A stretch of 64,000 bases of DNA, from assembly GCA_013176395.1 (NCBI GenBank), contig JABMLP010000022.1, forward strand, positions 1 through 64,000. Reading direction: 5' to 3'. Below are positions 1 to 10,490 of this stretch, piece after piece (the first letter of the stretch is position 1; the number at the start of each line of letters is the position of its first letter). The stretch is from Venturia oleaginea. Taxonomy: Eukaryota > Ascomycota > Dothideomycetes > Venturiales > Venturiaceae. The translations under genes were made by a program, and so were the position numbers. The notes under the pieces are model-generated. The model was not told the origin of the DNA. It saw only the letters and a list, made by a program, of their open reading frames with translations, and did not search any database.

Positions 1-293
1 CAAAAAAAAATGAGTAGTCGTCAAAATGGCGCTCGGACTCGCCTCCCGCTAACGGTATTCTAGTAGAGGTAACGGCACTGGTCATATTCCTCAAATAATC
101 ACTTGATCAGGTAAGCAGTTTTATTACACCTCGCCCCGTGATTATAACAAGCACCAATCAGAGCTTATAGACCTGGGCGTACCGTACGTCTGCTTTTCGA
201 GTAATGAGGAAACTAGCCAGTGCTTCTCGTCTTGGCGGCCAGTTCAACGACTGCTCTTTTTTTTCGGATTCCTCAATCACTCGAAAACCACAA
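1..293. mobile_element. MITE copy A, left end cut by the window
   Basis: This is a non-coding repeat whose right terminus reads CTCGAAAACCACAA and is followed by TA at 294-295. The same family recurs at 53690-56125, where both termini are visible as inverted repeats (TTGTGGTTTTCGAG and its complement) flanked by TA. Here roughly the first 35-40 bp of the left terminus lie outside the window. A TA target duplication and no ORF suggest a Tc1/mariner-type MITE. Position 127-128 (CA) corresponds to the TA used by a pogo-like insertion in the other copy, so this copy serves as an empty-site reference. Confidence 0.75.
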
Positions 294-1082
294 TACGAAA
301 GTACAAATTGAGCGCTTGACCTCAACAAGACGGTGCCTTTAGCGACTTCCATAATCATTTTGCCTATACTAAACTGAAGTGTGCGTTCCATCGGCCTTAC
401 TTGTATCTTATATATTCTATCGTTTATCTCTTCAACTCAAAAAAAACTCAAAGCCTCACAACGCCCTCGCATGCAGACACACCTGAGCGCGGCTGCTGCA
501 ACCCCCATAATCAGGGGGCGTGGATACACGATGCTACGTACAAATGGTGTAAAAACACCGGCGGTAAATACGCAGAAACGATAACACCGGCAGGTTAGAG
601 AAGAACATCGTAAGCCTAAGCTTATACACTATCGCGATCATTTTTACTTAAACCTCGCTGCTGTCATGAATCTCCTAATAACCGTTGTTGTTTACATTTG
701 GTGTACTATAGACTCATCACATCTATTTGAGTATGGGGCTTGTTGCAAAGGGGAGGGAGGGAGTTTGGGTACTTAAGATTGGTGGGCTTGCAGGCTTATA
801 CATTTCTAAGGATCGGTATAGTTCTTATAAAGAGAGATGGTTGCGTTTGGTACTTGCGGACTTCCTGTGGATGGAGGATAGTATAGGAATAATCGATGAT
901 TTTCTGAGCGTCAAAAGTGCGACATAGTATTCGATGAAGCGGGAAGAGATGAAAATGGAACAGGGACGTTTGTCGCGCTGAATACGAATATCGAGTTTAA
1001 TATGTTCGAAGTACGCAGGAAGGGCGTGGCTACTAAGGATGATGGAGGAGTTAATACTCCAAGAGATATATAATTACATATT

Positions 1083-1240
1083 GGCCTCCAAAGTCGAATT
1101 TTCAGCCTGTACGAGGCGGAGGCTACGAACCTTCCATATAGTCTCGACGATGATGGGAGAGCCGATGGAAATTGCTATCCGTGGACTCACCTCCACGGGC
1201 ATCGGACGGCACGTCGTGGTGGTTTGCCTGGTAGAGCGGA
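1083..1240 (+). repeat. Repeat shared with 54590-54735 (opposite strand)
   Basis: Starting at GGCCTCCAAAGTCGAA, about 150 bp match the reverse complement of the right end of the inserted element at 53811-54735, including the block GCCTGTACGAGGCGGAGG. Both copies begin at the same GGCCTCC boundary, which suggests a true element terminus. Similarity fades after about position 1240. Confidence 0.6.
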
Positions 1241-2684
1241 CTCTACCACACCACGAGCGATGCTCCTGGACACAGGGAAAACTCAGTACGTAGTAAGAGA
1301 TGGCAATACAGCGATTACACGAAGAGCAACGTATACTGGAAATACTACGCTGGCACCGAATTGGAGGAGTTCAAGTCCCGCCAACGCCGCACAAAGAGTC
1401 CAAAATTCTTAACTACGACTACTACCTTACCTACTTCCTACACCACCTCACCTACCCCGTACCGGGCGTGTACCGATACCTCCTCCGCAACAGTCTGAAG
1501 AGACTCCACCTCACCTACCTTACCTAGCTCACCTACCTTACCTACTACGCAATAGTCTGAAGAGACATCACCTCACCTACCACCAACGATGGCGCGAGAG
1601 TCCAAAGGGGCCGCAACAAGAGCTGGAGGATAAATGGCAGGGCAACATCGAAAAGTGAGCGGAATAGAGAAGGTAAAGGGCAGGAGAAGAAGGAAAAAGG
1701 GCAAGTTAACATCGAAAACTGAGCGGGGAGGAGGAGGACCACCTCCGGTACAGGGACAAAGGGCAGGGGTGATAGGGAGAAAAAGGGCAGGTTAAGGGTA
1801 GGAGGGTATTCTGGTGATGTGAGTTGGGGGGACGACGGACCACGGCAGGTTAAGGCATGGTATATACGGGGGATAGGAAATATCCGTACATGACGGTTCT
1901 CATGTGAAATGACAGCAAATTTTAGGCAGAGGACACGGCTCAGGAGCCGTAGAGGAGCTGTACTGGCGGGAGTAGGATAGATGACCCGGGTAGTAAAGTA
2001 GGGGGCATAGTAAGAGTAGGTGTACGGCCAAGTCGAGAGACGTTAAGATAGCGAAGGGACCGGACCGTTGATAGCCCCCTTGCGCACCGTATGCATTCCG
2101 CTCAGGATAGATCCGAGAGGCCTTTTCATCCCAGAGAGTTGGGTTTTTGCGATTGTAGATAGAGATTGTGGGCACACGGCACAGCAGCCATCACATACCA
2201 CGTAAAATCTAATTATTATTATTAATTACATATTGTGGTTTGTATATCAACTGGGACAATCTTCAAGTTTTGACTGACTAACTGAGTAGTTAGTTCTAAA
2301 AGCTCTACCCTAGAGCAAATCCTAGCTGAAACAGAGAGATTAGTTAATTCCCACCGCTTTAGCAATAAAAACTCCTTAAAAAAGGCTCGGTGTAGTAGAT
2401 GATTCGCGCCTTACATGTAAATACCCTATAGACTATAGTAGATATTTCATATCACAGAACAGGAAGTTTATGGTGCCTGATCGTGTTGCAATATGGTGGT
2501 AACACCAACGGTTTCAAAGTCGTTTCAAATCTGTTTGTTCTCACTCTTGTTTGCTCGGTATCTCTGCGGTCTCAGAACCTACGTCAGTACACTCTCTTTG
2601 TATAGATAGCCCTCATTTTCCACTCAGTTCGAGGGTTATGCAGTCACTCATTGAATTCATACTTTGTGTTGTTCCACTTCAGAT

Positions 2685-2815
2685 AGATCGACGGAACGAC
2701 GTTGAACGACGTATTTAATCAGCAAGATTTTCAACATCAGCTATCCCGGCTCTCGGAAAAACAGGTCAAGTCGACTTGCAGTTTGTCCTCGTTAACTTCG
2801 AAAGCACAATAAATA
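2685..2815 (+). repeat. LTR-like repeat shared with 56145-56225
   Basis: The stretch with AGATCGACG, GAACGACGT and AGCAAGAT in order reappears just downstream of MITE copy B, and both copies continue to a CTCGAAAGC / TTCGAAAGC block. No ORF spans it. A retrotransposon LTR remnant is plausible, but no paired LTR or target duplication is visible. Confidence 0.4.
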
Positions 2816-3341
2816 TTCTAACATTTTTTGACTGGTCAGATCTTCTTTTCCAGCAGTTCTACCATATAGCGAAGCTAGCCGAAAAATGTTGATCAATTAA
2901 TTCCGACCTTTGTAAGTAATCAGAACTCCTCCAAATATGCATGGTATATCTCAGAAGCGTCGGAACTGGTCCTATCTTTAGCACATCATCGTAGCGTAGA
3001 TCAGAATTGCGGGCGTCGCCGACTTAGAACGCCAACACGTTGATGCACAAACGACAACACATGTCAAGCACAGGCAGTATCTGGCTCCTACACTTTAAGC
3101 ATAGGCAGAATCTGGTTCTAGAGCCGGGTCTTAGTATGTCAATACGGCGTACTGTGGTCTCATGAATTTCAAATGTCAAGTAGCCCCAACCTTGTCAGCC
3201 TGGCCTGGCATCAGTTTACTGTGGTAGCCGGCCGATATATTGTTAGTACGCCGCCACCAGCCAGGGGCTTACAATTTTAGCGCATATCAAGCTGCCAATG
3301 AGCCCCCTCGCCTGTATACTTAATAATATGTTGTTACTGTA

Positions 3342-4431
3342 ACGTGTTTCACCATTCACTTGGCCACCCAAGCAAAAGTCTAATCCCTTCGTACAATTAT
3401 CGCGATAATGTCAACACCAACCCCCGGATCGGCTTGCAAAGAGGCTAGATTACTTCTTGCGAAGCAGAGCTTTCAAACGAATCCAAATTTAAGTCAACGT
3501 CAAATCTCAGCGTCGTACGATATTCCTCGATCTACACTTCAGTCTCGTCTTCAAGGTGGTAAACCACGAAGCGAATCTAACCACCAAAAGAGAAAGTTAC
3601 AAATACATGAAGAGCAGGCTCTGGTTCAGTGGATCCTAGACCTTGATCGACGAGGATTTCCGCCCCAAATTATCGACGTACGACGAATGGCAAACGCTTT
3701 ACTCGAAAAACGCGGTACGAATCCTCCACCGTCATTAGTCGGGAAGAACTGGGTATCCCGCTTCATCAACGCTCAGCCGGAGCTTTGTACGAAGTGGAAT
3801 CGTAAATTCCATTCACAGCGTGCAAAATGCGAAGATCCAGCGACAATCAACGCGTGGTTTCAGCGTGTTGAAGAGACGCCCTCACCACCAGGTACACCCC
3901 ATGGAGTAGCGCCACAGTGGACGTCAGAAACTCCTCGTACGATAGCTCAGCTTGAGCAGCAGGCTCAGCTCGTCCGAAATCTTCTTCATCGCCAATCTCA
4001 GAGCCCAAGTAGTCAAGCAATTGGTCAACTCATCAAAGGATGTCAAGTCGCAATGAATTCAGCAGTAATACTTGCAGAAGAGAATAGGAAGCTTCGTACA
4101 GAGAACCAACGACGAAAACAGAAGCAACAGTATCGTAGACGATATATTGCATATGGAGGCGTTTTACAAGCTCAACAGGGTCAGTTCTTGGTCGAGGGAT
4201 GCGAAAATAGCTCTAGAGATAGTGTTCAAGATCAGGAAGTCGTCGTACGACAGCGAGCATTACCAACATGTAGTGGCTGCGGTATTCAAGGTCATAAGAT
4301 TAATCGATGCCCAAATACGTAAAGCATGTATTGTTAGAATTATTTTAATAAAAGCTGTATCGGTGGGAGGTTTATCGCACGATGACTTGAGATTTAGTGG
4401 TTGGGGTGGCCAAGTGAGTGGTGAAACACGT
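3342..4431 (+). mobile_element. Pogo/Fot1-like element, copy 1
   Basis: The 1090-bp element has inverted termini beginning ACGTGTTTCACCATTCACTT. The other end is the complement, with one mismatch in the first 20 bp. TA duplications flank it at 3340-3341 and 4432-4433. It carries one uninterrupted ORF (3408-4322) for a DNA-binding protein without a DDE domain. Copy 2 lies at 54776-55899 and is nearly identical inside but has an extra terminal unit at each end. Confidence 0.88.
3408..4322 (+). CDS. Pogo/Fot1-type DNA-binding protein lacking the DDE catalytic domain
   Basis: The 304-residue protein starts with a psq/HTH-type DNA-binding region (about residues 8-55, including SASYDIPRSTLQSRL). 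A CENP-B/Tc5-type HTH follows (about 60-140, with GKNWVSRFINAQPEL). Next comes a glutamine-rich, coiled-coil-like stretch resembling the C-terminal tail of Fot1 transposases. It ends with a zinc knuckle, CSGCGIQGHKINRC (CX2CX4HX4C). Full-length Fot1/pogo transposases carry a DDE_1 domain of about 200 residues between the HTH and the tail; here the two join directly and in frame. The protein could still bind the element's termini, but catalysis would have to come from a full-length relative. The ORF is intact, while copy 2 is broken. Confidence 0.8.
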   Translation: MSTPTPGSACKEARLLLAKQSFQTNPNLSQRQISASYDIPRSTLQSRLQGGKPRSESNHQKRKLQIHEEQALVQWILDLDRRGFPPQIIDVRRMANALLEKRGTNPPPSLVGKNWVSRFINAQPELCTKWNRKFHSQRAKCEDPATINAWFQRVEETPSPPGTPHGVAPQWTSETPRTIAQLEQQAQLVRNLLHRQSQSPSSQAIGQLIKGCQVAMNSAVILAEENRKLRTENQRRKQKQQYRRRYIAYGGVLQAQQGQFLVEGCENSSRDSVQDQEVVVRQRALPTCSGCGIQGHKINRCPNT

Positions 4432-4495
4432 TAAGTTATTTTATACTCTACCTAAGTGTTCCTTAAGGCATACCTGGCTTGTGTATACCACCAAA

Positions 4496-5527
4496 ATGCC
4501 CCCTGTACGCCGAAAACAACCAGATTTTTCACGCGATGAGCGTTTACAAGTCAGAACCCTCCGAGATATTGGCTGGACTTACGAGCACATCGCCAACCAC
4601 CTCAAAGTCACGCAGAGGCAGGTCCAGAATACGTGCCAAGCCGAACAAACTACGCCAAAGAAACGGAAAGGCCGAGATCCTTCTCTCTCAGAGGAGCAGA
4701 TTGAGGAGCTTATCACCTTTATTCGCTACTCACGAACAAATCGGTTGATGTCCTACCTCCACCTCGCTACTGGTCCCTTTGCATCTTGGGAAGTAGGAGA
4801 GTATGCTATACGAAATGCCCTCCGAAAGCATGGCTTTAAACGATACGTTGCTTGAGCAAAACCTCCTCTCTCAGAACGAAATAAAGCAATACGCCTTGAA
4901 TGGGCTCTCGCACACGTCAATTGGACTCAAGAGCAATGGAATACTATCTTATGGACTGATGAGACTTGGGTGACAGGAGGGAGGCATCGCAAGTAATGGG
5001 TTACTCGGCAATCTGGTGAAGAGCTAGATAATACTTGTGTAGTTGATAAGATCCGGAAGCGGCGTGGTTGGATGTTCTGGGGCTGTTTTAGCGGTACCCA
5101 AAAGGGGCCTTGTCTCTTCTGGGAGAAAGATTGGGGTTCAATTAACCAGCGCTCATACTGTGATCGTACGGTACCTGTTATTGATGGATGGCTACGGATA
5201 AATCCAGGTCTCCAGCTTATGCAGGATGGTGCTCCTGGGCATGCTGCTGGCGAGACTTTTCAGGAGCTTAGAGAGCGAGGGATTACACCAATCTTCTGGC
5301 CTGCATAGTCTCCAGATTTGAACCCAATTGAGGCAGTATGGAATCTAATGAAGGACTATATTGAAAATAAGTGGGGTGATAAACAGCTTTCTTATAACCA
5401 GCTTCGGATAGCAGAGAAGGAGGCATGGGAGGCAACAACAGAACTGCAACTCCAAGATTTTGTAGCTAGTATGAGTACACGATGTCAAGATGTAATCAAT
5501 GCCCAGGGTGGGCATACGAAGTGGTAG
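4496..5527 (+). pseudogene. Mariner transposase, broken by three in-frame stops
   Basis: A single frame of 344 codons encodes a fungal mariner/Tc1 transposase. It begins MPPVRRKQPDFSRDERLQVR and has an N-terminal HTH, then the catalytic motifs WTDETWVTGG, LMQDGAPGHAA and SPDLNPIEAVW. Stops occur at 4853-4855 (TGA), 4994-4996 (TAA) and 5306-5308 (TAG). No frameshift is needed to read through, so decay is recent and by point mutation. The start chosen is the ATG after the leader; an in-frame ATG at 4418 lies inside the nested element's end. Confidence 0.85.
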
Positions 5528-5744
5528 CTTAAGTAATACATCATTACATGTTATATACAAGACCCTTGGCCGATGGCTTAAGCCACCATACTAACAATAC
5601 ATCGGCCGGCTACCACAGTAATGGCTTCATCAATTGATAATAGCTATCGATAGCCTCCGTGGGTAGCTCAACATTTAGAGTATATATCTCAAGTACCCGC
5701 AAGTTGAAGAGAACATCTACGAGCCTTTCATCTCTACAGCTACA

Positions 5745-6125
5745 ATGCATCTCTCTACCTTACTCTTCGCTACATCTGTAGTGTAAGTATACCGATTGAC
5801 AATCACACTTCGAACGACTTCAGTCATTATTGCACTGACGAAGGAAATCAGCTTAAAACACCTGATTGGAGAGGGTGCGAAGGACCTCCACATACCTAAG
5901 GCCCTCCTTAGGTTCGGAGACGATAAGGGCCTGCTGAGGTGGTTAAAAGAGGCGATGACGGGAAGAAGGAGATGGCTTGAGGATGAGCGAGAAACTAAGA
6001 TGGTCGTTCGTCTCGAACCTCGTTTTAATCCAGGCCCCATCGGCGCCCATGTGGCTGGGTTAATAAGATTAGCATCCCTGGTGACAGCGACTTCATCAAT
6101 TTATTATTCGTCGAGGCATCCCTGA
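5745..6125 (+). CDS. Candidate small secreted protein (two exons)
   Basis: An ATG in the context ACAATGC starts a signal-like peptide (MHLSTLLFATSVV), interrupted by a consensus GTAAGT donor at 5783. Splicing to the AG at 5850-5851 gives 103 residues, rich in Arg and Lys, without cysteines and without a recognised domain. An alternative acceptor at 5822-5823 gives a much shorter peptide with two cysteines. The coding potential of exon 2 is unsupported, and the locus may be a decayed secreted-protein gene. It starts 125 bp after the mariner's right end. Confidence 0.3.
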
Positions 6126-7170
6126 ATTGGTATCATCATCTATCAATTGATATGGCACTGAACTGATGGGGGGTCAGAGAATGGCCTTTCTTCTTCCGCC
6201 CTGTATCATACGCCATGAATCATACCTTCCCATCTCACTGTCCCTAAGTTCTTGATAATCTCTCAACCGAATTGGGCTACTGGATTTTGGTGTCCATGCC
6301 GCCTTTACTGCAATTTGTGCGCGAACATACCTTGGATCTATCATTCAGAAGTTAGTCCAGACATTGTTGGTGCAAAACCACTGGGAGAAAAGCGTCAAGT
6401 CTTTGAGGTTGTTTCGGAGGCAAGAAAGAGTTTTGAGGTAAAGCGCCTCTCCTCTCCCTATTGTTGAGTAGTCAGCGCGTGTAAGAAGGCTCCATCCATC
6501 TACGCAATAAGAATATAGCAAACTAACACGAGACCCATAGGCACGAAGAAGCCATCTGCTCATCCCTAACAATGATGTCCATCGGCGATCTCCCCCTTCG
6601 TATGTTCACGATTTTTATAACACCGAGGTTACTGTAACCATTTCGATGTATCCACCTCACATGGCCATCATGGTGGATAATAAATATGTATTCACAGTGC
6701 CGGACAAGCTGCTACAGGGGCCACAAGGGCGGCTGCAGCAGAAAAGTCATACATCATGAATTCGGACTCCTCCAGAATTGAATTTCGCCGTTAAGAAGGC
6801 GGAGTGGGAAGACCTCTGGCTATCGTTCTCACGCATTGGAGGCGAGGATAAGATGGTCGAAGAGGCTACGACGGAATATCCGTTTCGTCTTCGTTGCAGC
6901 CCCGCTTTCGGTAGGCTTTCGGTAGGATTCACTAGTAGAAGCTGTTTGTTAGGAAGGGAAAGGAATGTCAAGCAGAGAATTGACTTAGCAAAAGAGTCTA
7001 TTCTCTCTTCTACACTTGAAGAGGTAAAAGGGATAGATGTACTTCCCATTGTGTCTAGATGGGTATTCCGCATTCCCAAATCCCTTGCAATCATAAGATT
7101 CATGCATCCATTTTCGAGAGTCCTCTTCGCCGAAACCAAAACATCAAGTAATCGTTCCTCTAAACATGGC
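6126..7170. other. Intergenic, no supported gene
   Basis: ORFs here are short and lack domains or signal peptides. The minus-strand reading frame at 6747-7337 overlaps the last exon and second intron of GNA1 in part and does not represent a separate gene. The 3' part must contain the GNA1 3' UTR. Confidence 0.5.
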
Positions 7171-7846
7171 TTATTTGGGTTCGTAGTAATGTGCCATCTC
7201 CAAGCCTGCTCTTCTGAATCCACACTTGACGTAAAATCCTTCGTTGGCTTCTGAGCAATCAAGAATTGTCTGCGCATACCAATCAGCCTTAATGTTTGAA
7301 CATGGGTTTGAGGCTGAACATACCTTGTAGCATCCAACCTGCTCAGCGACGTGGTCTAATGCCTGAATAATCCGTAAACCGAGCTTCTTGCCTTGCTGGT
7401 CTTTAGCTACGGCAATATCCTCGATGTGACCGACGAGACCAAGGCTGTGTATGCTGTCATATTATTAGCCCCTATTCACAATCGCAATCCTGCTCTCTTG
7501 AAAGTTGCTTCACTCACAACTTCCGCTCGACTACTAAGCACCCCGTGCCTACAATTCCTCCCTTTCCCTTTCCATCTTGCGTCTCCTTCGCCGTGTCCAC
7601 GATCACCAACAGAAAGTATTCGTCATTCCTCATGCTCATCCACTCGTATCTCTCATTCCATGCTTCTTCTGATATGTCGCCGACAGTGGTGAGGACTCGG
7701 AGGACGTCTAGGAAACCGGAGAGGTAATCTGATTTTTTTAGAGGTCTGCATGTGTAACCTTCTGGGAGAGCAGCAAGGACAGTAGGCGAGATGAGGTGGG
7801 GGGAGAAGAGGGGTGGGTCGGACGTCGTTGTTGATGCCATGGTCAC
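7171..7846 (-). CDS. GNA1: Glucosamine-6-phosphate N-acetyltransferase
   Basis: The enzyme acetylates glucosamine 6-phosphate using acetyl-CoA, a step of UDP-GlcNAc synthesis that feeds chitin and glycoprotein production. Exons read on the minus strand are 7846-7518, 7453-7324 and 7269-7171, giving 185 residues, a normal size for the family. The introns (64 and 54 bp) have GTGAGT..CAG and GTATGT..CAG borders. Diagnostic GNAT motifs are YTCRPLKKSDY near the N-terminus, RNDEYFLLVIVD, GLVGHIEDIAV, and the acetyl-CoA loop QQGKKLGLRII. The last exon carries TILDCSEANEGFYVKCGF. An in-frame second Met two codons in is an alternative start. Confidence 0.93.
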
Positions 7847-8232
7847 TGGTGGTGAAGTAATTGGGTCGGGTATGATATGATCGAGTAGGTTAGTTAAGTT
7901 TGAGTGATAATAGAGTTGGTTGAGGTAGTAATCTTGTTATGGTGGTTGTTATTCTAGGTTGTCTGATCGCGGGTTCCTGAATCCATCTATTTTTGGCCAA
8001 AGGTGGGTGGGGTATCTGGACCCTCGACTTCTTCTTCTTCTTCCCTCCATCTCTCAACAACGTTGATTCAACTTGATTCCGACCCATTTTCACTTTTATA
8101 CCATCTTCAGCCTCCTCGTTGAGACCGGCTGACGAAGTCGAAAAGGAAAAACGGGTAGTGCCGCCAGAACAGCGCCCATAGCAAGACGCAGATCAACCCA
8201 CCCATACCCCGTCTGCCATTTGCATTTCCTCG

Positions 8233-8721
8233 TTATCGTGTCCATCCAAGTTCTTTTGGGCACCTTTCTTCGTTCTCCTCTACAGGCTCACTGTCTGACC
8301 TCTTGGAGCACAAGACGATCGAAAAGCATGCCAGAAGCCCAGCCATGCTCACGATTGACCTAGCATTCAGTGGGAATATCATCAACCATAGAGACCCGAA
8401 CAATCCTAGAGCAAGAATTTCCAGTATTCCAAAGCCAAATCGAAACCCACATACAACCCAGGCGATATCATGCTCTGGATCTTGAAGGACGGCTGGTGCA
8501 GTTTGAGACGGAACTGGGTGTCTGCGTGGTGGCGTTGCTTGACAGGGGTGATCGTGGACAAGGAACTCGTCGATTTGGGGATCCGGATGCACCAGTATTA
8601 GACGATCTGATTCGGACAGCCTCCTGCGCATGTTAACAGGCTCCTCAGGTGGCAGTTCTATCGGTGGCGGGACATCCTGGATTTTTTTGGCCAGAGATTT
8701 GACGCGAGTGCGAAGTCCCAT
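8233..8721 (-). CDS. Hypothetical membrane protein
   Basis: The 162-residue ORF has no stops and no family I recognise. The N-terminal half is polar and proline-rich. Two hydrophobic stretches near residues 95-118 and 122-138 look like membrane segments, and the tail is acidic then basic. An intron or extra exon cannot be excluded. It lies upstream of GNA1 on the same strand, about 390 bp away. Confidence 0.45.
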   Translation of the reverse strand: MGLRTRVKSLAKKIQDVPPPIELPPEEPVNMRRRLSESDRLILVHPDPQIDEFLVHDHPCQATPPRRHPVPSQTAPAVLQDPEHDIAWVVCGFRFGFGILEILALGLFGSLWLMIFPLNARSIVSMAGLLACFSIVLCSKRSDSEPVEENEERCPKELGWTR

Positions 8722-9358
8722 CGCGTCTATGATTGAAGAACGAAGAATGATTTAGGCGTGACTCTGGAATGTATAGGCTGAGAAAAAATGGTGAAGTCGC
8801 TTTGTGGTCATAAGAATTAGGGTTTGACTGAAGAAAACATTATCTGGCTGCACTGGCCAATTTTGGCTTCAATTGTTTCACCCGGATTCAGATCTCCGCA
8901 GGTTGAGTAAGTTGCATGGCATCGAATTCCATCGTCCCTTCCAGTTTTACCACATCGTCTTGTTACAGTACAAATGCTCATGGAGCGATATTCTGACCAA
9001 TCCGAAACATACCACTGCATCAATTGTCGGGATCAAGATTCTCCCATGATCGATGGCATTATAAGAGCTTTGTAAGTACTGCTAATCGCATTTGATAGCT
9101 CGAGAAAATTGGGCGACTTCAACATTTGCTGGCAATCAGCCCCGATCATAACGATTCGATCCATTCATGTCAGGATTACAAGATTTTAACGCCTTTTGCT
9201 GGGCGTCTATTGGTGGCTCCTTCGTTGGTCGAGAATTTTCGAATCCTTCAGCTCAGAAATGTCATACCACAATGATCCATAGGAGCAATTAGGCATCGCC
9301 ACTTCAGATAAAGATGGTCTAACTTCTGCATGTGGAAAGGAACTAGCCGTGAAGCACT

Positions 9359-10110
9359 TCACTGAATCTGGCTCTCTGTACATTGCCTCGCCCCAGCGAC
9401 CTGCACTCCGGTCTCTTTTACATATGGTCTCACGATGCTTTGTATATCAGTCACAAGATTCTCTGTGCCCAAGCTCATTTCAAGCTCCGCTTTATCATCT
9501 CCTATGTCGAACTTATCGGCGCTATCCGGCCTTCTCAATCGCTTCTTCCGTTCAGACCGTGGGTTGGTGGCTGTGCTTGGCACATTGACTTGCCTCTCGC
9601 AAGATACCGCCAACGGACGACAGAATATGGTTATAGTAATGGCATAGAGTCATGGCGTTTCCCATTCGATGAAAGAAAGCGACTCTTGGCTGATTTCTTG
9701 TATAATTTGGTCGGGATAGAAGAGTGTCTATGTCTGGTGGGGAGCATTGGTGATTTACAAGAAAAGCTTTGGGAACAGGCAATGGACCTACCTCGCTGCA
9801 TCACATTTATTGTGACTGGAAGTTGGGAAGAAGTTGTGCGAGGAAGATAATGGTTCCATAAAGTTCGGCATATTGTGAAGTAGAAAGAGGGCGAAGAATG
9901 CCTGAATATGATTTTGAATATCGATGGGAGATTTGATAGTACTGAATCGATGTTGAAGCCTTAGACACCTTTTCGATAAGGTTCAGCTTTTGCTGGACCA
10001 AGTCCACCTGAGGTACTTCATATCCGAAGCATATCCGGGCCCTTTCGTTTGCTTTGTCGAGATCAGGTCGGGTATCTGCCTTTCCAGTGAGGATGCCATT
10101 GGTACGGAAC
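9359..10110 (-). other. Possible multi-exon minus-strand gene, unidentified
   Basis: Two separated minus-strand stretches read as coherent protein. One lies at about 10105-9960 and contains NGILTGKADTRPDLDKANE followed by CFGYEVPQVDLVQQKL. The other is at 9613-9359, a Lys/Arg-rich then acidic tail ending in ARQCTESQIQ. I could not settle the splice sites that join them or find the first exon. Opposite-strand ORFs over the same bases look like shadows. A 28-bp tandem duplication (gatcacgtcctcgatccgg...) lies just upstream at about 10228-10283. Confidence 0.3.
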
Positions 10111-10490
10111 GATAGAGATGCGCTGGGATATTATACTAACTTAGTTCGAAGCTGTACCCTGGCATGTGCTGAGTTTCGCGGGAGGGGTGTCAGATTGTCA
10201 GTCGCAAAAGCCCAGCAGGCGGTCATGATCACGTCCTCGATCCGGCCATTCCTCGATCACGTCCTCGATCCGGACATTCCTCAAGTCGAGACAGCCTCAC
10301 TTTCCACCTTCTTCCGACAGACTTCAACAGTCCAGAATAATGGCAGCTCAGAGTCTGTGACAAAGGCCTGACATCCTGCTTATCCTTCTACACTCGCCTC
10401 CATCCTAGCTCGTCAACTGCCCAAACATCGTCACACTATCATTCACAACTCCCTAGTTACACGTCCCAAAGAGAATCCTGGTACACAAGA

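Larger units (their letters stand above)
296..3216. other. Gene-poor region of repeat relics
   Basis: I find no credible gene here. Short ORFs have no recognisable domains and stop frequently. Base composition shifts from mixed to AT-rich around 2200-2500. Two stretches recur elsewhere in the window and are listed separately (1083-1240 and 2685-2815). Around 3063-3120 there is a small imperfect duplication of a 'caggcagtatctggctcct'-like unit. The region reads as old transposon debris. Confidence 0.6.
3219..5618 (+). mobile_element. Tc1/mariner element with nested pogo-like insertion
   Basis: The terminal inverted repeats start CTGTGGTAGCCGGCCGAT at 3219 and end with the complement at 5618. 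They match over about 30 bp with one mismatch and are flanked by TA (3217-3218 and 5619-5620). Without the nested element (3342-4431) the length is about 1.3 kb, the usual size of a mariner. The transposase reading frame lies at 4496-5527 and carries three nonsense codons, so this copy is non-autonomous. The pogo-like insertion lies between the left terminus and the transposase, so it entered after the mariner did. Confidence 0.88.

Noticed and set aside
1300..1395. tRNA or tRNA-derived SINE, because GAGTTCAAGTCCCGCC resembles a B box
   Set aside because: No A box at the right distance and no cloverleaf or acceptor pairing could be drawn.
6747..7337. 196-codon minus-strand ORF as an independent gene
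   Set aside because: It reads through the last intron of GNA1 in a wrong frame; the spliced GNA1 model explains the region.
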